A stretch of 64,000 nucleotides of DNA from Thelonectria olida (lineage: Eukaryota; Ascomycota; Sordariomycetes; Hypocreales; Nectriaceae): positions 248,001 to 312,000 of the forward strand of contig JAGPYM010000001.1 of the NCBI GenBank assembly GCA_020736575.1, in the 5' to 3' direction. Positions within the stretch are counted from its first letter, which is position 1. Each line of letters opens with the position of its first letter. Below the pieces are notes generated by a model. The model was not told the origin of the DNA. It worked only from the letters and a program-made list of their open reading frames with translations, and did not search any database. Of the stretch, positions 45,401-55,971 are shown piece after piece. A program made the position numbers and the translations under genes.

Positions 45401-46404
45401 CACCTGTCCCTAGTGAGCCTCGTCGAATGCCTTCCACCGGCAACCGAAATCGATACATGCCCCGTGATCCCATGGCAGATGGTGCCCGCTCAGGTAATTC
45501 CGACTTGATTGACTTCCTTCGACAAGGTCCCCCTGGTGCTCCGGGTGGTCGTGTCCCGCGCTCCGTTGCCCCGTTTCGAGAATCTGATGAGCTGTCCGGC
45601 CCTGGTGGAAGAGCCCTTGACGCCTCCATCCCCGATATCCGATACAGCCAGGCCTCAACACACGCAACTGATACCTCAATGCCATCAATGCACTCCTCGA
45701 TCAACTCCAACACTGCTCTTCTGAAGAAGGGTGGCACTGCGCCAACCAGCAAGATGTTTGACGATGATGACATGATGCCCAAGCGCAAGACTCGACGAGT
45801 CAAGGATCCTTATGCTATTGACTTTAGCGACGAGGAAGACGACGACGCGAGCTTCGTGACAGCTCCCAAACCTCCTGTCAAAAAGGAGGAGAGCCTGGCC
45901 GAGTTTTTGCGAAATTACGAGCCACCGCCAGAGCCCGTCGCTCCCCCTGTCTCACAGAAGATGCCAAAGAAAAAGGCTAGCGCCCCTAGTCTCATTGGCA
46001 GATTTACGCGAAGCAGTAGCAACTCCAACAGTGTCAGCGTTCCGGCATCGCCACATGTTGATTCACGGTCCCTCAGCAGCCGAAGTGGCGGAAAGGGTTA
46101 CATCCCTATTCAAGTCAACATCCCACCAGGTTACGACAAGTATGGACCTATTGATAACAAAACTGCCTCTCGGCCCTCTATGGCTTCTTCCTCTGGCTCT
46201 ACGGGTCGCGTGCCGATGAAGAAGTTTGAGCCTCGAGAGGCTGTATCTAATGCCACCCGCACTTCGGACCTGGCAGCATTTCTTCGCAACTCGGAGCCAC
46301 CACCAGAGCCAATCGTCCAAGCTGCTCCCCCGAAGGAAGAGAGCAGCACCAGTAGTGGACTGGCAAAGATGTTTGGCCGCCGAAAGAAGTCCTCGATGGC
46401 TTAA
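42493..46404 (+). CDS. Large fungal protein: N-terminal helical domain and long disordered tail
   Basis: Exons 42493-45027 and 45082-46404 (54-nt intron, GTGAGT...TACTAAT...GTAG), giving 1285 residues. A short Ser/Pro N-terminus precedes a probably globular helical domain (about residues 60-290) with ALVSSEALLLVNNFLDQLLF, LELVWKRTRLRCMVYSSLGD and SPAVAIFLTSVLEYMGELT. The spacing recalls a histone-fold-like helical bundle, but I cannot assign a family. The rest is disordered: Ser/Pro/Thr-rich with acidic patches and many SP/TP and RRxS sites. Four related motifs sit near residues 920, 985, 1116 and 1240: FAEFIKSTGPSG, LIDFLRQGPPG, LAEFLRNYEPPPEP and LAAFLRNSEPPPEP. It ends GLAKMFGRRKKSSMA. This suggests a scaffold or chromatin/cytoskeleton-associated protein. 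Real gene, function unknown. Confidence 0.85.
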
Positions 46405-47408
46405 GGAAACCATGTTTACGACCTCATCTACACCTTGCTGATAGACTACGATCTATCCATTCCGCTTACGAGCTTATGTACCTAATACTTAGTTTTCCGT
46501 CTGCAAATATTTTGCTCAAGACATCGGGAGTTTGGTCCAAGCTCTTGTTGACTTTTCCTCTCCTTCTTTTTCTTAAGGCTATCTCTGGACATGGCCGCTT
46601 GTTGTACTTCGATACCGCCGGCCCGGCTTGTTCACATTACTACATGGGACCCCTTCATGTCTACCTACCTACCTGGGAATCTGCTTTTTTGTCACGTTTG
46701 AATGGGAGTCATGCGCTGGGGTGTTCGGATGTCGGATCTTGCAGGGAGAGAAGATGAGCAGTGAGAGCATGAAGAAAACTACGCTGAGTCAAGTCAGACA
46801 GTTAGAGGTCGAACATCGATCAAGACAACGTGACTGTGGTGGGAAATATATCGTGTTGGTTTGATAAAAATGTATGCTTGAAAAAGCCCAATTCTCTCGC
46901 CTGCCCGATGGGCATTGTCTCCTCCATGGCCGATGCATCAAATATTCGCGTATTGAATTTTTTCAGAACTCTATAGACACACTCTCTCCATCGACGAATA
47001 CTTAGCAAAGTTTTGTTCTCGTATCCCAACCGCAGACAGACCAATTCGGATATCAACCCCGAGCCAAACCCCAGTCGTTTACTGCGCTTTTAGAGCTTTG
47101 CCTGGACAAGACCCCTCAGCCCTAGGGTGCTGGGATAACAAAAGCAGCAAAGCGGCGTAACGTCAGGCCGGCACCCCTCCGAGTTGAGCCCTTGACAGGC
47201 TGACCTCCTGAGCCATTTTCCATTAGGAAGGTTGAAAACAAAGAATGCAACCGAGTAAAGGTGTAAGCGACCTGGAGGACGATGAGGGGGGGGGGCGCGA
47301 AGACTTCGCATTTTTGGAACGGGGTGTGATGAACGGTTTCTTGCAGGATTTGTTCGCGATACGTCCTAGAAACTCACCGCAGCAGACGCAAATACCACGT
47401 GTGCGAGG
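46405..47408. other. Intergenic, no gene supported
   Basis: 1 kb between two plus-strand genes. The start is a T-rich 3' UTR-like stretch. A tandem CTAC motif (TCTACCTACCTACC) occurs near 46660. ORFs on both strands are short and unsupported. Confidence 0.5.
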
Positions 47409-48059
47409 ATGTTCTGGCCTTTGGTCTTCTTCTCGGCTTATTTAATTGTTCTTGTCGCCTCGACATCCACCCTCGGTCTCGCAACGGACCGCGTCGTCCG
47501 CGGCCAAACCGTCCAGCTGACATGGACTGGTGTATCCGAGGAGCACTACCCGCTCAGCCTCCAGGCTCGCTTCTTCAACGACACGCCTAATGGCGTCTTT
47601 TCGATACGGGCTACTATCGCGAGTACGTTTCCTAGTCAATCAGGAGGGAAATGAGAGGACTGCGGTACTGATAATTGGAACGTTGAACTTGTAGATGGAT
47701 TGACAGGTACCTCGTTTGAATGGAAAGCTATCCCAGCGCCGTTGGATTATTTCCCTACGGCCAGGTACGAACTCATCCTCGTTCCCGAAGGCGCCAACGA
47801 GCCGCGAGTGGGCTACGAGGGTTTGTTCCGCATAGTCGAAGCCAAGAATTCCGAGTCCGACTCTGATACAATTTCTGCAAGAGAGACCCTATTGGATTCT
47901 GAAAAGGAACACGGTGACAGGAGTGACAACAAGGAAAGCGTGGCTCTTGGGACGGGGATAGGCTTGGGGTTTGGGATACCTCTTGCGGCGGCATCGGCGT
48001 GGTGGTTAAGTAGAAGGAAGAGTAGGTCGGCAAGAGCGAAGGGAATTTTAGAGCAGTGA
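47409..48059 (+). CDS. Secreted, single-pass membrane-anchored protein
   Basis: Exons 47409-47622 and 47695-48059, giving 192 residues. An N-terminal signal peptide (WPLVFFSAYLIVLVAST, about residues 3-25) is followed by a short extracellular domain: RVVRGQTVQLTWTGVSEEHY, then GTSFEWKAIPAPLDYFPTARYELIL. This has the look of a beta-sandwich wall-associated domain (Kre9/Knh1-like N-terminal repeats start with similar VTWT-type strands). A polar linker, then a C-terminal membrane helix (about 153-176, GTGIGLGFGIPLAAASAWWL), then a basic RRKSRSARAKG cytosolic tail that sets a type I topology. The intron (72 nt) restores ATIAN-GLTGT. The glycine-rich helix is typical of fungal mid2-like cell-surface proteins. 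Function unknown; a cell wall role is inference. Confidence 0.75.
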
Positions 48060-48307
48060 CCTTGATGGCTGAGAATAAGGACGAAAAGCCATCTAGATGG
48101 GGCAGTGAATTGTGATGATTGTCTGACAGTAAGTGTCTTGTTTGGCTTGACCTGTTAGTTATCGATAAGTGAATCACATCTCAACTCCACAGAAAACCAG
48201 CATCAACGTTCGAATAAGTGTGTGAATTGCTACCAGTCTCTAGGTAATCGTTGGTTCATCCGTTCTTGGGGTATCAAACTTCATCATTAGACATCTCCAC
48301 CTCTCCC

Positions 48308-48907
48308 CTACTGGCGACGCTCAGCCTCGGCCTGCTTCTGGAGGTCGGCCTCAACACCACGCTGTTGCGTCTTGCCCTCGTCGTGCATCTTCTGGTAATG
48401 CTCCTGGCCTGACTTGTCACCGGTAAGACCAGAAACGGCAGCACCGAGTGTGCCCTGGGCGCGTTGGCCGATGCCAGAACCGAGATCCTTAACCTGGCCG
48501 CGAGCCTCCTGTTCCTGACCCTCGAGGTTCTGTTGACGACCGGAGCTCTTCAAGGACTGAATGCGTTGTTAGAGTTTTGATATTTAGTGCAGGTCTATGG
48601 GTGGACATACCTCGTTGCCAATGAGACCTCCGACAGTCTCCTTGGCAGCGCCAATGGTCTGGTTCCAAGAACCCTCGGTGCGGTTGGGGTCATCGCGAGC
48701 GACACCCGAGGAAGAAATGGTGCCACCAGGGACCTTGACAGCCTGGTGGGAAGCGGCGTGCTCAGCATCGGCCTTGTCCTTGCGGGCCTCGCCCTCAACC
48801 TTGTCGCCAGTGTTGCCAGTAATACTGCCAAGAGCACTCTGGATGGCGCCGGTCGCGGACTCAACGTAGGACTTGCCGGTGGAAGGGTTGTTGTTAGGGG
48901 CAGACAT
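48308..48907 (-). CDS. CsbD-like stress protein with two related halves
   Basis: Exons 48907-48611 and 48556-48308, giving 181 residues. The 54-nt intron (GTATGT...CTAAC...TTCAG) joins GGLIGNE to SLKSSGRQQNLEGQ. It is a small hydrophilic protein rich in Gly/Ala/Asp/Gln. The first half has SATGAIQSALGSITGNTGDKVEGEA. The second has NQTIGAAKETVGGLIGNESL, then GQEQEARGQVKDLGSGIG and GTLGAAVSGLTGDKSGQEHY. These resemble CsbD-type repeats and the fungal family annotated as mismatched-base/cruciform-DNA recognition protein (Hmp1). CsbD proteins are induced by general stress in bacteria. In fungi the role is unclear and DNA binding is family annotation, not shown here. The protein is probably abundant in conidia or under stress, and intrinsically flexible. 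Confidence 0.82.
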
Positions 48908-50075
48908 GATGATTGATTTGGTTGGTTGGTGGTTTTGTAGGAAGATGAAGAAGTTTGAAGTTGTTGATAGGGATTGGCTTATCTTGTTCTCAATGTAGGA
49001 TGGAGATTGTTGTGATGATGAGCAGAAGTGGTTGAAGGAGTTGGAACAAGCAGACTTTATATTCGCTGGTAACACGTCTTCACAAGGCATCCAAGGCAAG
49101 CTCGTGCAACAATGCAATCATGGCAGGTAGTTCTCATGAGCAAACTTCCCTCCAAACGCCAATGATGTCATACCATTTCGTTGAGGTCTCTCATCCATAA
49201 CCCCTCGTGGAAGGCGTCGTAGTTGGGCGATGACGTCAACGACTTCTTGCACCTGCTCGCAGTCTCACTTCACTGAGCAACCGACAATAGTGGCGTAATA
49301 TTGCGGGGAGTTTTCTTCAGAGAGAAGGCGTCAAACGTAATAGGCTCCAATTTTTGCCCATGATTCAATTGCAACCAAGTCGAGATTTCCGTCATCGAGG
49401 AACCACATGTCGACGATGTGCATCATAACAGGCATCCGTTTGTACACACAATTTGTTCCGCTTCAGGCCAACTCTTGTCGTACCTTGCTTGACCAAGGAG
49501 GCACATCTGCAATCGTTTGACCTCTGATATCATTGTGTTCCAGAATTGTCTGTCCAGTGACAAGTTATGCATTCTGAGGGTCCACGGTTCCAAGGGTCCT
49601 TCCATATATGTCATAATGTCAAGCAATGACTGATCTGCGAGCATGGGCGATCATCCAGACCTTGCCAGAAGCAGCATCGACATTGGATCCATGGCAAAGT
49701 CACATGAAAGCAAAATAATATGCTAAGTACCTCGCACAGCCAACATACATACAATGAATGCTCATCTCTCATTCCACATATCATCCATTGTGGATAACAA
49801 TCCTATGTTTTTGCTGCATAGATACGGAATACTAAATTCCTTCTCTTGCTCTGAATAGAGCTCATATCCTAAGTATGTACCTTAGTCATCCTTTGTCCGT
49901 ACTCCCCAATCATCCTCACACCCAAGAGAAAAGAGGTAGGTATCTTGTTATTACAGTGCTGTACAGACACGGCTGGGCCGCCCCCTCAGCCGGCCATCCT
50001 CCGCTGAATTTTCGTGCACCTTGCCAAAACTACATTCTGGTTGTTCCACTGACTATTCCATGCGAAGCTCAACAC
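48908..50075. other. Intergenic, no gene supported
   Basis: 1.2 kb: promoter and leader of the CsbD-like gene, then an A/T-richer stretch to the NFS1 stop. One 73-codon minus-strand ORF (49644-49423) has no support. Confidence 0.5.
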
Positions 50076-51732
50076 CTAATGCTGGCTCCACTGGATCGTG
50101 TTCAAGTCAATACCCTCCTGAACGAGCTCCCACAGAGGGCTCAGCTCTCGGAGGAAGGTGACACGCTCCTCCACAGCCTTCAAGACGTAATCAATCTCAG
50201 CGTCTGTAGTGAACCGGCCAATGCCAAATCGAATACTGCTGTGTGCGCTCTCGTCGCTGTTGCCAAGAGCACGCAGGACGTAGCTAGGTTCCAATGAGGC
50301 CGAAGTGCAAGCACTGCCTGACGACAGTGCAATATCCTTGAGGGCCATAAGCAGAGATTCTCCCTCGACGTAGGCGAATGAGACGTTGACGCAACCAGGG
50401 TAGAAGGCCTTGTGGTCACCGTTCTGAGTGGTATGCTCCATGGCGAGGAGACCGTTGAGTAGGCGGTCGGAGAGGTGCTTGATGCGCTTCGAATCGTACT
50501 GAGCCGCTGTTAGTATCATAGCTTATCAACATAAAACATGTATGTTGAGAACATACCTCCATCTCCTCTTTGGCGATGCGGCAAGCTTCGCCAAAACCCG
50601 CAACCAGGGGAGGGGCGAGGGTGCCGCTTCGAAGACCTCGCTCCTGACCACCACCAGTGATCAGAGGATCCAATCTCACGCGAGGTCGTCGTCGAACATA
50701 ACAGGCTCCGATACCCTTGGGGCCGTAAATCTTGTGGGAGGAAATGGACATCAAGTCGATGTTCATGGCGTTGACGTCTATGGGAATCTTGCCGACGGCC
50801 TGAGCAGCGTCGGTATGGAAGAAGACCTTCTTTTTGCGGCACAGCTTGCCGATCTCTGCAATGGGCTGAATAACTCCAATCTCGTTGTTGACAGACATGA
50901 CGCTGACCAAGGCCGTCTCAGGCTTCATGGCCGCTTCGAGGTCCTCCATGCGGATGAGGCCATTGCTCTGGACAGGAAGGTAGGTGATCTCGAAGCCCTC
51001 ATCCTGAAGGTGGCGACAGCTGTCGAGAACGCACTTGTGTTCGGTCTGGGTAGTGATGATATGCTTCTTTTTCCCGGAGCGGCCGAAGAAGCGGGCGACG
51101 CCCTTGATGCTCATGTTATTACTCTCGGTGGCACCGCTGGTGAAGATGATTTCTTTTGGATCGGCGCCAATGAGATTGGCGATGTGCTCTCGGGCCTCCT
51201 CCACAGCCTTCTCGCTTTCCCAGCCGTAGGAGTGTGTTCGGGAATGGGGGTTGCCGTAGACGCCGGTGTAGAAGGGCATCATCGCATCGAGAACTCGAGG
51301 GTCGACGGGAGTTGTGGCTTGCATATCAAGGTAGATTGGTCGCTGACCTTCCTCCATGACAGTGGCCTGCTTTAACACCTCTATATCAAATATGTCAGTC
51401 AGGAACTAACTTGGGGCAGAGAGTCTGGCGAAGGGGCGAAAGGAGGATATTCACTCACCAGCCATGGGGCTAATCTTTGCATTCATAGGAGCATCGACGG
51501 AAGTGAGAGGGATACCGGCAAAGTCATTCTTGTCAAGCTTAATGACGGTTTCGACCTTGGCGTTGTCCTTCTTGGACTCGGTCACATATCCGCGACGGGC
51601 CTGTCCATGTTGGCGACTGGCGGCGACGATGGCTGCGCGGGACAGGCGTCGCACAGGAGCAGCAGTAAGGCGCTGGCTGGCGCCCAGGCGACCGACCGAC
51701 CTCAAGGCGCAAGATGCAATATTGCTAGCCAT
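50076..51732 (-). CDS. NFS1: Cysteine desulfurase NFS1, mitochondrial
   Basis: PLP enzyme that takes sulfur from cysteine as a persulfide for Fe-S cluster assembly (with ISD11, ACP and the ISU1 scaffold) and tRNA thiolation. Exons 51732-51459, 51380-50557 and 50498-50076, giving 506 residues. The N-terminus is a mitochondrial presequence rich in Arg/Ser/Ala without acids ([20 protein letters not shown]). Core: [80 protein letters not shown], the PLP Lys at about 308 in [17 protein letters not shown], and the catalytic persulfide Cys at about 430 in [16 protein letters not shown]. It ends with the IQWSQH C-terminus conserved in eukaryotic Nfs1. An in-frame ATG 36 nt upstream (51768) exists; I chose the internal ATG by presequence form. 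It diverges from the BAR-SH3 gene. Confidence 0.97.
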
Positions 51733-52965
51733 GGTAGTTGTATTGATGAAGCCAAGCCAGCAGCACAAAGCGGAGAGAGTCGAGAGTTTTAGCTGGTGGT
51801 TTAGCTGGACGTCGAGAATTTGTCACACACCGTCAAGGCGAGGTCTCGGAGATAAGAATGCCGGAGTTCGGCATAGTGATTGGCTGAGAAAGCTGGGACG
51901 GGGATCGATCCCCACCATACAATGACGAAAGGCGCTTTTCTGGGGAGAGGAGAGGCGAGAGGAGGCGAAAAGATCGGTGAATTGATGGAATTCAGCGAAA
52001 TCGATTTTTGTGTCCTCATCATAGAAGAGCGTTTGTGTAGCCAAGCAGGCGATTCGAAATAAGTTACCGTTTGGAGGGGTTCCATGGTTTACATGTTTTT
52101 GCCTGGATGATTTTTGGAGGTTTGCTTCCGTTGTTGGCTCTCCGCATCGTGGGTAAAAGATGCGTGCTGCACCGAGCAACTGGTATAGGAGTCGACTCGG
52201 ACGGACTTATCTGAGCTGTACGAAATACGGAGCATGGATCAATCGGCGTATTGGGAAGATAAAGCAAAATCCTTATTAATTCTCGAGACGCCCATGTTCC
52301 TGGTGCCGGAAAAGGGCTTGGGCATCCGTGAACCGGTCCTCCCCTGCTTCACAAGTCCCGGTACCGCAGGGCCTACCACGATTCAGTGCTCCGGCAGTGG
52401 ACGGCACGATGGCGTAGCAAGTACGGATACGCCGTACGGACCTAAACCCGGACCGGACAGGTTTCCCCAGCCTCGAATCACTCCGGGGAATCAATCCTAG
52501 GGCCTTTGCCGCAGTCGAGCAGTGACGCAAACATCTTTCGCCAGGCCAGGCAGCTTTTTAGTGAAAGAAGCAAGTGGCACGGGCAGTCGCTGCTCCCTGT
52601 CAGTCAGTCAGTCAGTGGTGACGCAGGGCTTTGGCTTGGCCTTTCCCGTCTGCCCATTCGAAGCCGTCGAAGCCGAAGAAGTACGAAAAAAACAGGGCCT
52701 GCGCCACAAACCTTTCTCGCTGCCAGTTGCCAGAGTTGGGCTTTGATGTTTCTGTGGGAGGGTCCCCGGCACAGCCACGTCCAAGTCGTCACCAGTCCCC
52801 GTCGACACATGCCTTAAGGTCGATGCCCTCTCAACCCTGGCGGCCTCGCAGCTTGGATATCTTGGAACGACCTTTTCTCCCTCGTCCTGCAACCGTCCCT
52901 ATTGCCATCACGGTCGCGCATATTATCAGGCGCTCTCCTATTCTTCTGATATCGACTCCTTCACC
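51733..52965. other. Divergent promoter region, NFS1 / BAR-SH3 gene
   Basis: 1.2 kb between divergent starts. A GGGGATCGATCCCC palindrome at about 51900-51913 resembles a tRNA T-arm but has no cloverleaf. A GTCA microsatellite lies at 52.6 kb. No gene supported. Confidence 0.5.
52599..52616. repeat. Tetranucleotide microsatellite (GTCA)4
   Basis: Four full GTCA units plus a partial, upstream of the BAR-SH3 gene. Confidence 0.85.
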
Positions 52966-54512
52966 ATGAGCTTCAAAGGCTTTCAGAAAAGCGTCATCCG
53001 GGTAAGCCGTTTTCTGCCCCTCATCTGGTTGCGTTGGGTTGGTACTTTGGTCGAGCCAGATGCCAAGCGCGCAAAACTCGCTCCAGCTGGCATTGCGACC
53101 ACCGATGAAGAGTAAAGAATCCCTCAGATGTAGTTGCTGACAACGAGTTCCCTTCCTGCAGGCGCCGCAAACGTTCAAGACGAGATTCAACATAGGTGAA
53201 AGTACCAAAGACGCAGTCTACATCGACGCCGAGCGCCGCTTCCAAGAGCTCGAGACGGAGACGAAGAAGCTTCACGATGAATCCAAAAAGTATTTCGAAG
53301 CCATCAATGGCATGCTCTCACACCAGATTGAGTTCAGCAAAGCCATGACCGAAGTCTATAAGCCCATCTCCGGCCGCGTGTCCGACCCCGACTCCGCTAT
53401 TGTTGAGGGCAACCCAGAGGGTATTCGCGCCTGCGAGGAATACGAAGCCGTAGTCAAGGAGCTACAGGAGACGTTAACTCCCGAGCTGGAAATGATCGAG
53501 ACTAGGGTCATCCGCCCTGCCACGGAACTCCTCGACGTTATCAAGGTGATACGCAAGACGGCCCTCAAGCGCGAACACAAGCGACTCGACTACGATCGCC
53601 ACCGCAACTCCCTCAAGAAGCTGCAAGACAAAAAGGAGCGGAGCGCCAAAGACGAAAAGGCCATGTGGAAGCTTGAGGGCGAATTGGAGCAATCTACCCA
53701 GGATTTCAACTACTTCAACGACCTACTCAAGGACGAGCTGCCCAAGCTGTTCGAGCTTGAGCGTCAATTCATCCAGCCCCTCTTCCAATCCTTCTACTAC
53801 ATGCAGCTCAACATCTTCTACACTCTCCACGAGAGAATGCAGCGTTGCGATATCGGCTACTTCGACCTAACGCTAGACATTGAGGAGGCCTTTATCGCGA
53901 AGCGCGGCGATATCCAAGAACAGGCCGAGGCCTTATCAATCGTCCGATTCAAGACGACAGGCCAAAGGAGGCCACCCAAATACCAGCGTCCTGCTGCTCT
54001 CGAGGGCCCCAAGACCCCGGCGCTGCTTACCCAACATGGCGAGGATACGAAGCCGAGCATCACATCTCCCGTCCCCTCAAGCTCCATGGCATCAAGCTCC
54101 ACGGCCAAGCCCGCTTGGCAGGCTCAAACGTCGCCCGCCGAAGCGAACCCTCCTCCGCCATATTCTCCCCCAACTGGAGCCAAAGCTGGAATGGCTGCCA
54201 TTGCTGCTGCCAAGTCGAAGCCTAAGCCCCCGCCGCCGAAGCCCAAGCCGAGCCGATTCAGTGCTGCTCCGGCGGCTGAAACGGTCACAGCCTTGTATGA
54301 CTTCTCAGCCCAGGCTGAGGGCGACTTGAGTTTCAGCGCTGGTGACACTATCGAAATCATCACGAGGACGCAGAACGACAATGAGTGGTGGACGGGACGA
54401 CTAAATGGCAAGCAGGGCCAATTCCCAGGTATGTGGTGTCCGTCAGTTTTGTTCAAAGAAGCTGTGAAACTAATCAGTCTGTGTAGGCAACTACGTGCAA
54501 CTCGGAAGCTGA
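52966..54512 (+). CDS. RVS167: RVS167-type BAR-SH3 amphiphysin homologue
   Basis: Endocytic membrane-bending protein that acts in the scission step at cortical actin patches, usually with an RVS161 partner. Exons 52966-53001, 53162-54428 and 54487-54512, giving 442 residues. The N-terminal BAR domain (about 1-240) begins MSFKGFQKSVIR, then APQTFKTRFNIGESTKDAVY, with long charged helices (DAERRFQELETETKKLHDES; DYDRHRNSLKKLQDKK) and FIQPLFQSFYYMQLNIFYTL. A Pro/Ala/Ser-rich linker follows (about 250-380; NPPPPYSPPTGAK, PPPPKPKPSRF). The SH3 domain (about 385-441) has ALYDFSAQAEGDLSFSAGD, NDNEWWTGRLNGKQGQFPG and final NYVQLGS. The first exon is only 12 codons before a 160-nt intron, and the last supplies eight residues. 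If the last intron is retained, the frame stays open for about 97 more residues. Confidence 0.94.
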
Positions 54513-55971
54513 AGAAGAAGATGAATGTTGAACCAAACCAAACCGAAATGTCGTCGGATAGAACTTCTATTTACCTCGACACTGCCTCGACACAGCCGAT
54601 AACCTACAAGCAACAAGAGGGAGCCATGACGTGTGGTCATATACCCAAACGAGGCCGCATCCATCAATACCTGGAGAAGATTAGAAAGATGGAGAGCAAA
54701 GAAAGACAGAAAGAATGGGAATAGAGAAGACCCCCCACGGAGGGCCACTTGACGGGGCTGGAAAGGCTTTGAGGCTCGTTTTCTGGAGACTGGCCTCGTC
54801 GGGAGGGGGTCGGAGTAAGGCATACTTGGCGTTGTGTGGGTGGGCTTTTCTGAAAGAATATAATACCAGAATCGATTGGAAATTCCCGAATTGGACGTCG
54901 TATTTGTCTTCTTTCACACCCGTGTTTCCGGATTGTGGTTGTGGGCAGTGTGGACTGGGCGTGAACATAGAGCCAACACCATCTCGCTCGGCTTTCCTCA
55001 TTGCGCATCCCAACTCGGTATACTCGTCCCAGAGAGTAGGCTTTGCACTTTCTTCATACTATGGACGCCTCGTCGCATCCAGAATGTCCCACAAAGTGCA
55101 AATGTACGATGAACTGTCAGGTTTTCAAGGGCGAAGGGTGTGGGGGACGCGCATATTCGTTTCTATACTACGCATGGTGGTGGAGAAGGAGGAAAAGGAT
55201 AATGATGAATGCCATTTGATATGTGATTATAAGCCTCATCGAGTTTGTTTTCTCTTTCCCCTCAGGTCAGCCTCATCTTTCCTTTCGCCCCGTCTCGTCT
55301 TCGCAATCGTTTCCGTATAGAGGCTATGGGGTTGCAACTTACTCGTGCATGGTGAATCTTTTCCCCGTTCCACCAATTCTGCATTGCACATGTAGTTACT
55401 GCATGGGCGAGAATGGTCTCGATTTGTAATTGGTTTCTTAATTTTTTCTCTGCCAAATTGCTGTCCGTATGAAGAAAGGCTTGTACCTTAGCGTAACAAG
55501 GCGAACGAGCCAGAATGTACGGCTGCCTCGTTTAGAGCCTCCTCTTGGTATGCGGACCAAGACCTTTGCAGCTCACGAGACCTTCATTTCTATATTCCGG
55601 CCCCCAAAACGAGCGATTTCTAGCAAACGTGAAGATCCAGACCATCGCTGTTCAAAACAAGGCAGCCATTCAGACTCCTCCCGTCCTCTCAACCCCCCGC
55701 ATGTGTTCCCTAGAGCGTCTGGTTGCATTGCCAGGTCATCACGCACACTTATCAAGTCGCCTCGTGCTCTGCAGCGTATCATTGAATTCGCGAAAAGCCC
55801 CTATGAGGCACAAGCTAGACGCAGATGGCGTCAATAGACTGAGCCTCGTCCACGTGTGAGCATGGAAGGCCTCGGGGCCTCAAAGGAGGTCGACTGAGGC
55901 CCGCGGGTAGTTGGCGCCGTGGTGTCACTGGGTGAAGAGGAAAGAGACGAGAGTTGAGAGAATTTTGGGGA
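54513..55971. other. Convergent 3' region, BAR-SH3 gene / F-box gene
   Basis: 1.46 kb of presumed 3' UTRs and spacer. Overlapping ORFs on both strands are unsupported, except that the BAR-SH3 frame stays open to 54724 if its last intron is kept. Confidence 0.5.

Noticed and set aside
51885..51930. GGGGATCGATCCCC resembling a tRNA T-arm
   Set aside because: It is a plain palindrome. The T-loop lacks the TTC start and no acceptor, D or anticodon stems can be drawn around it.
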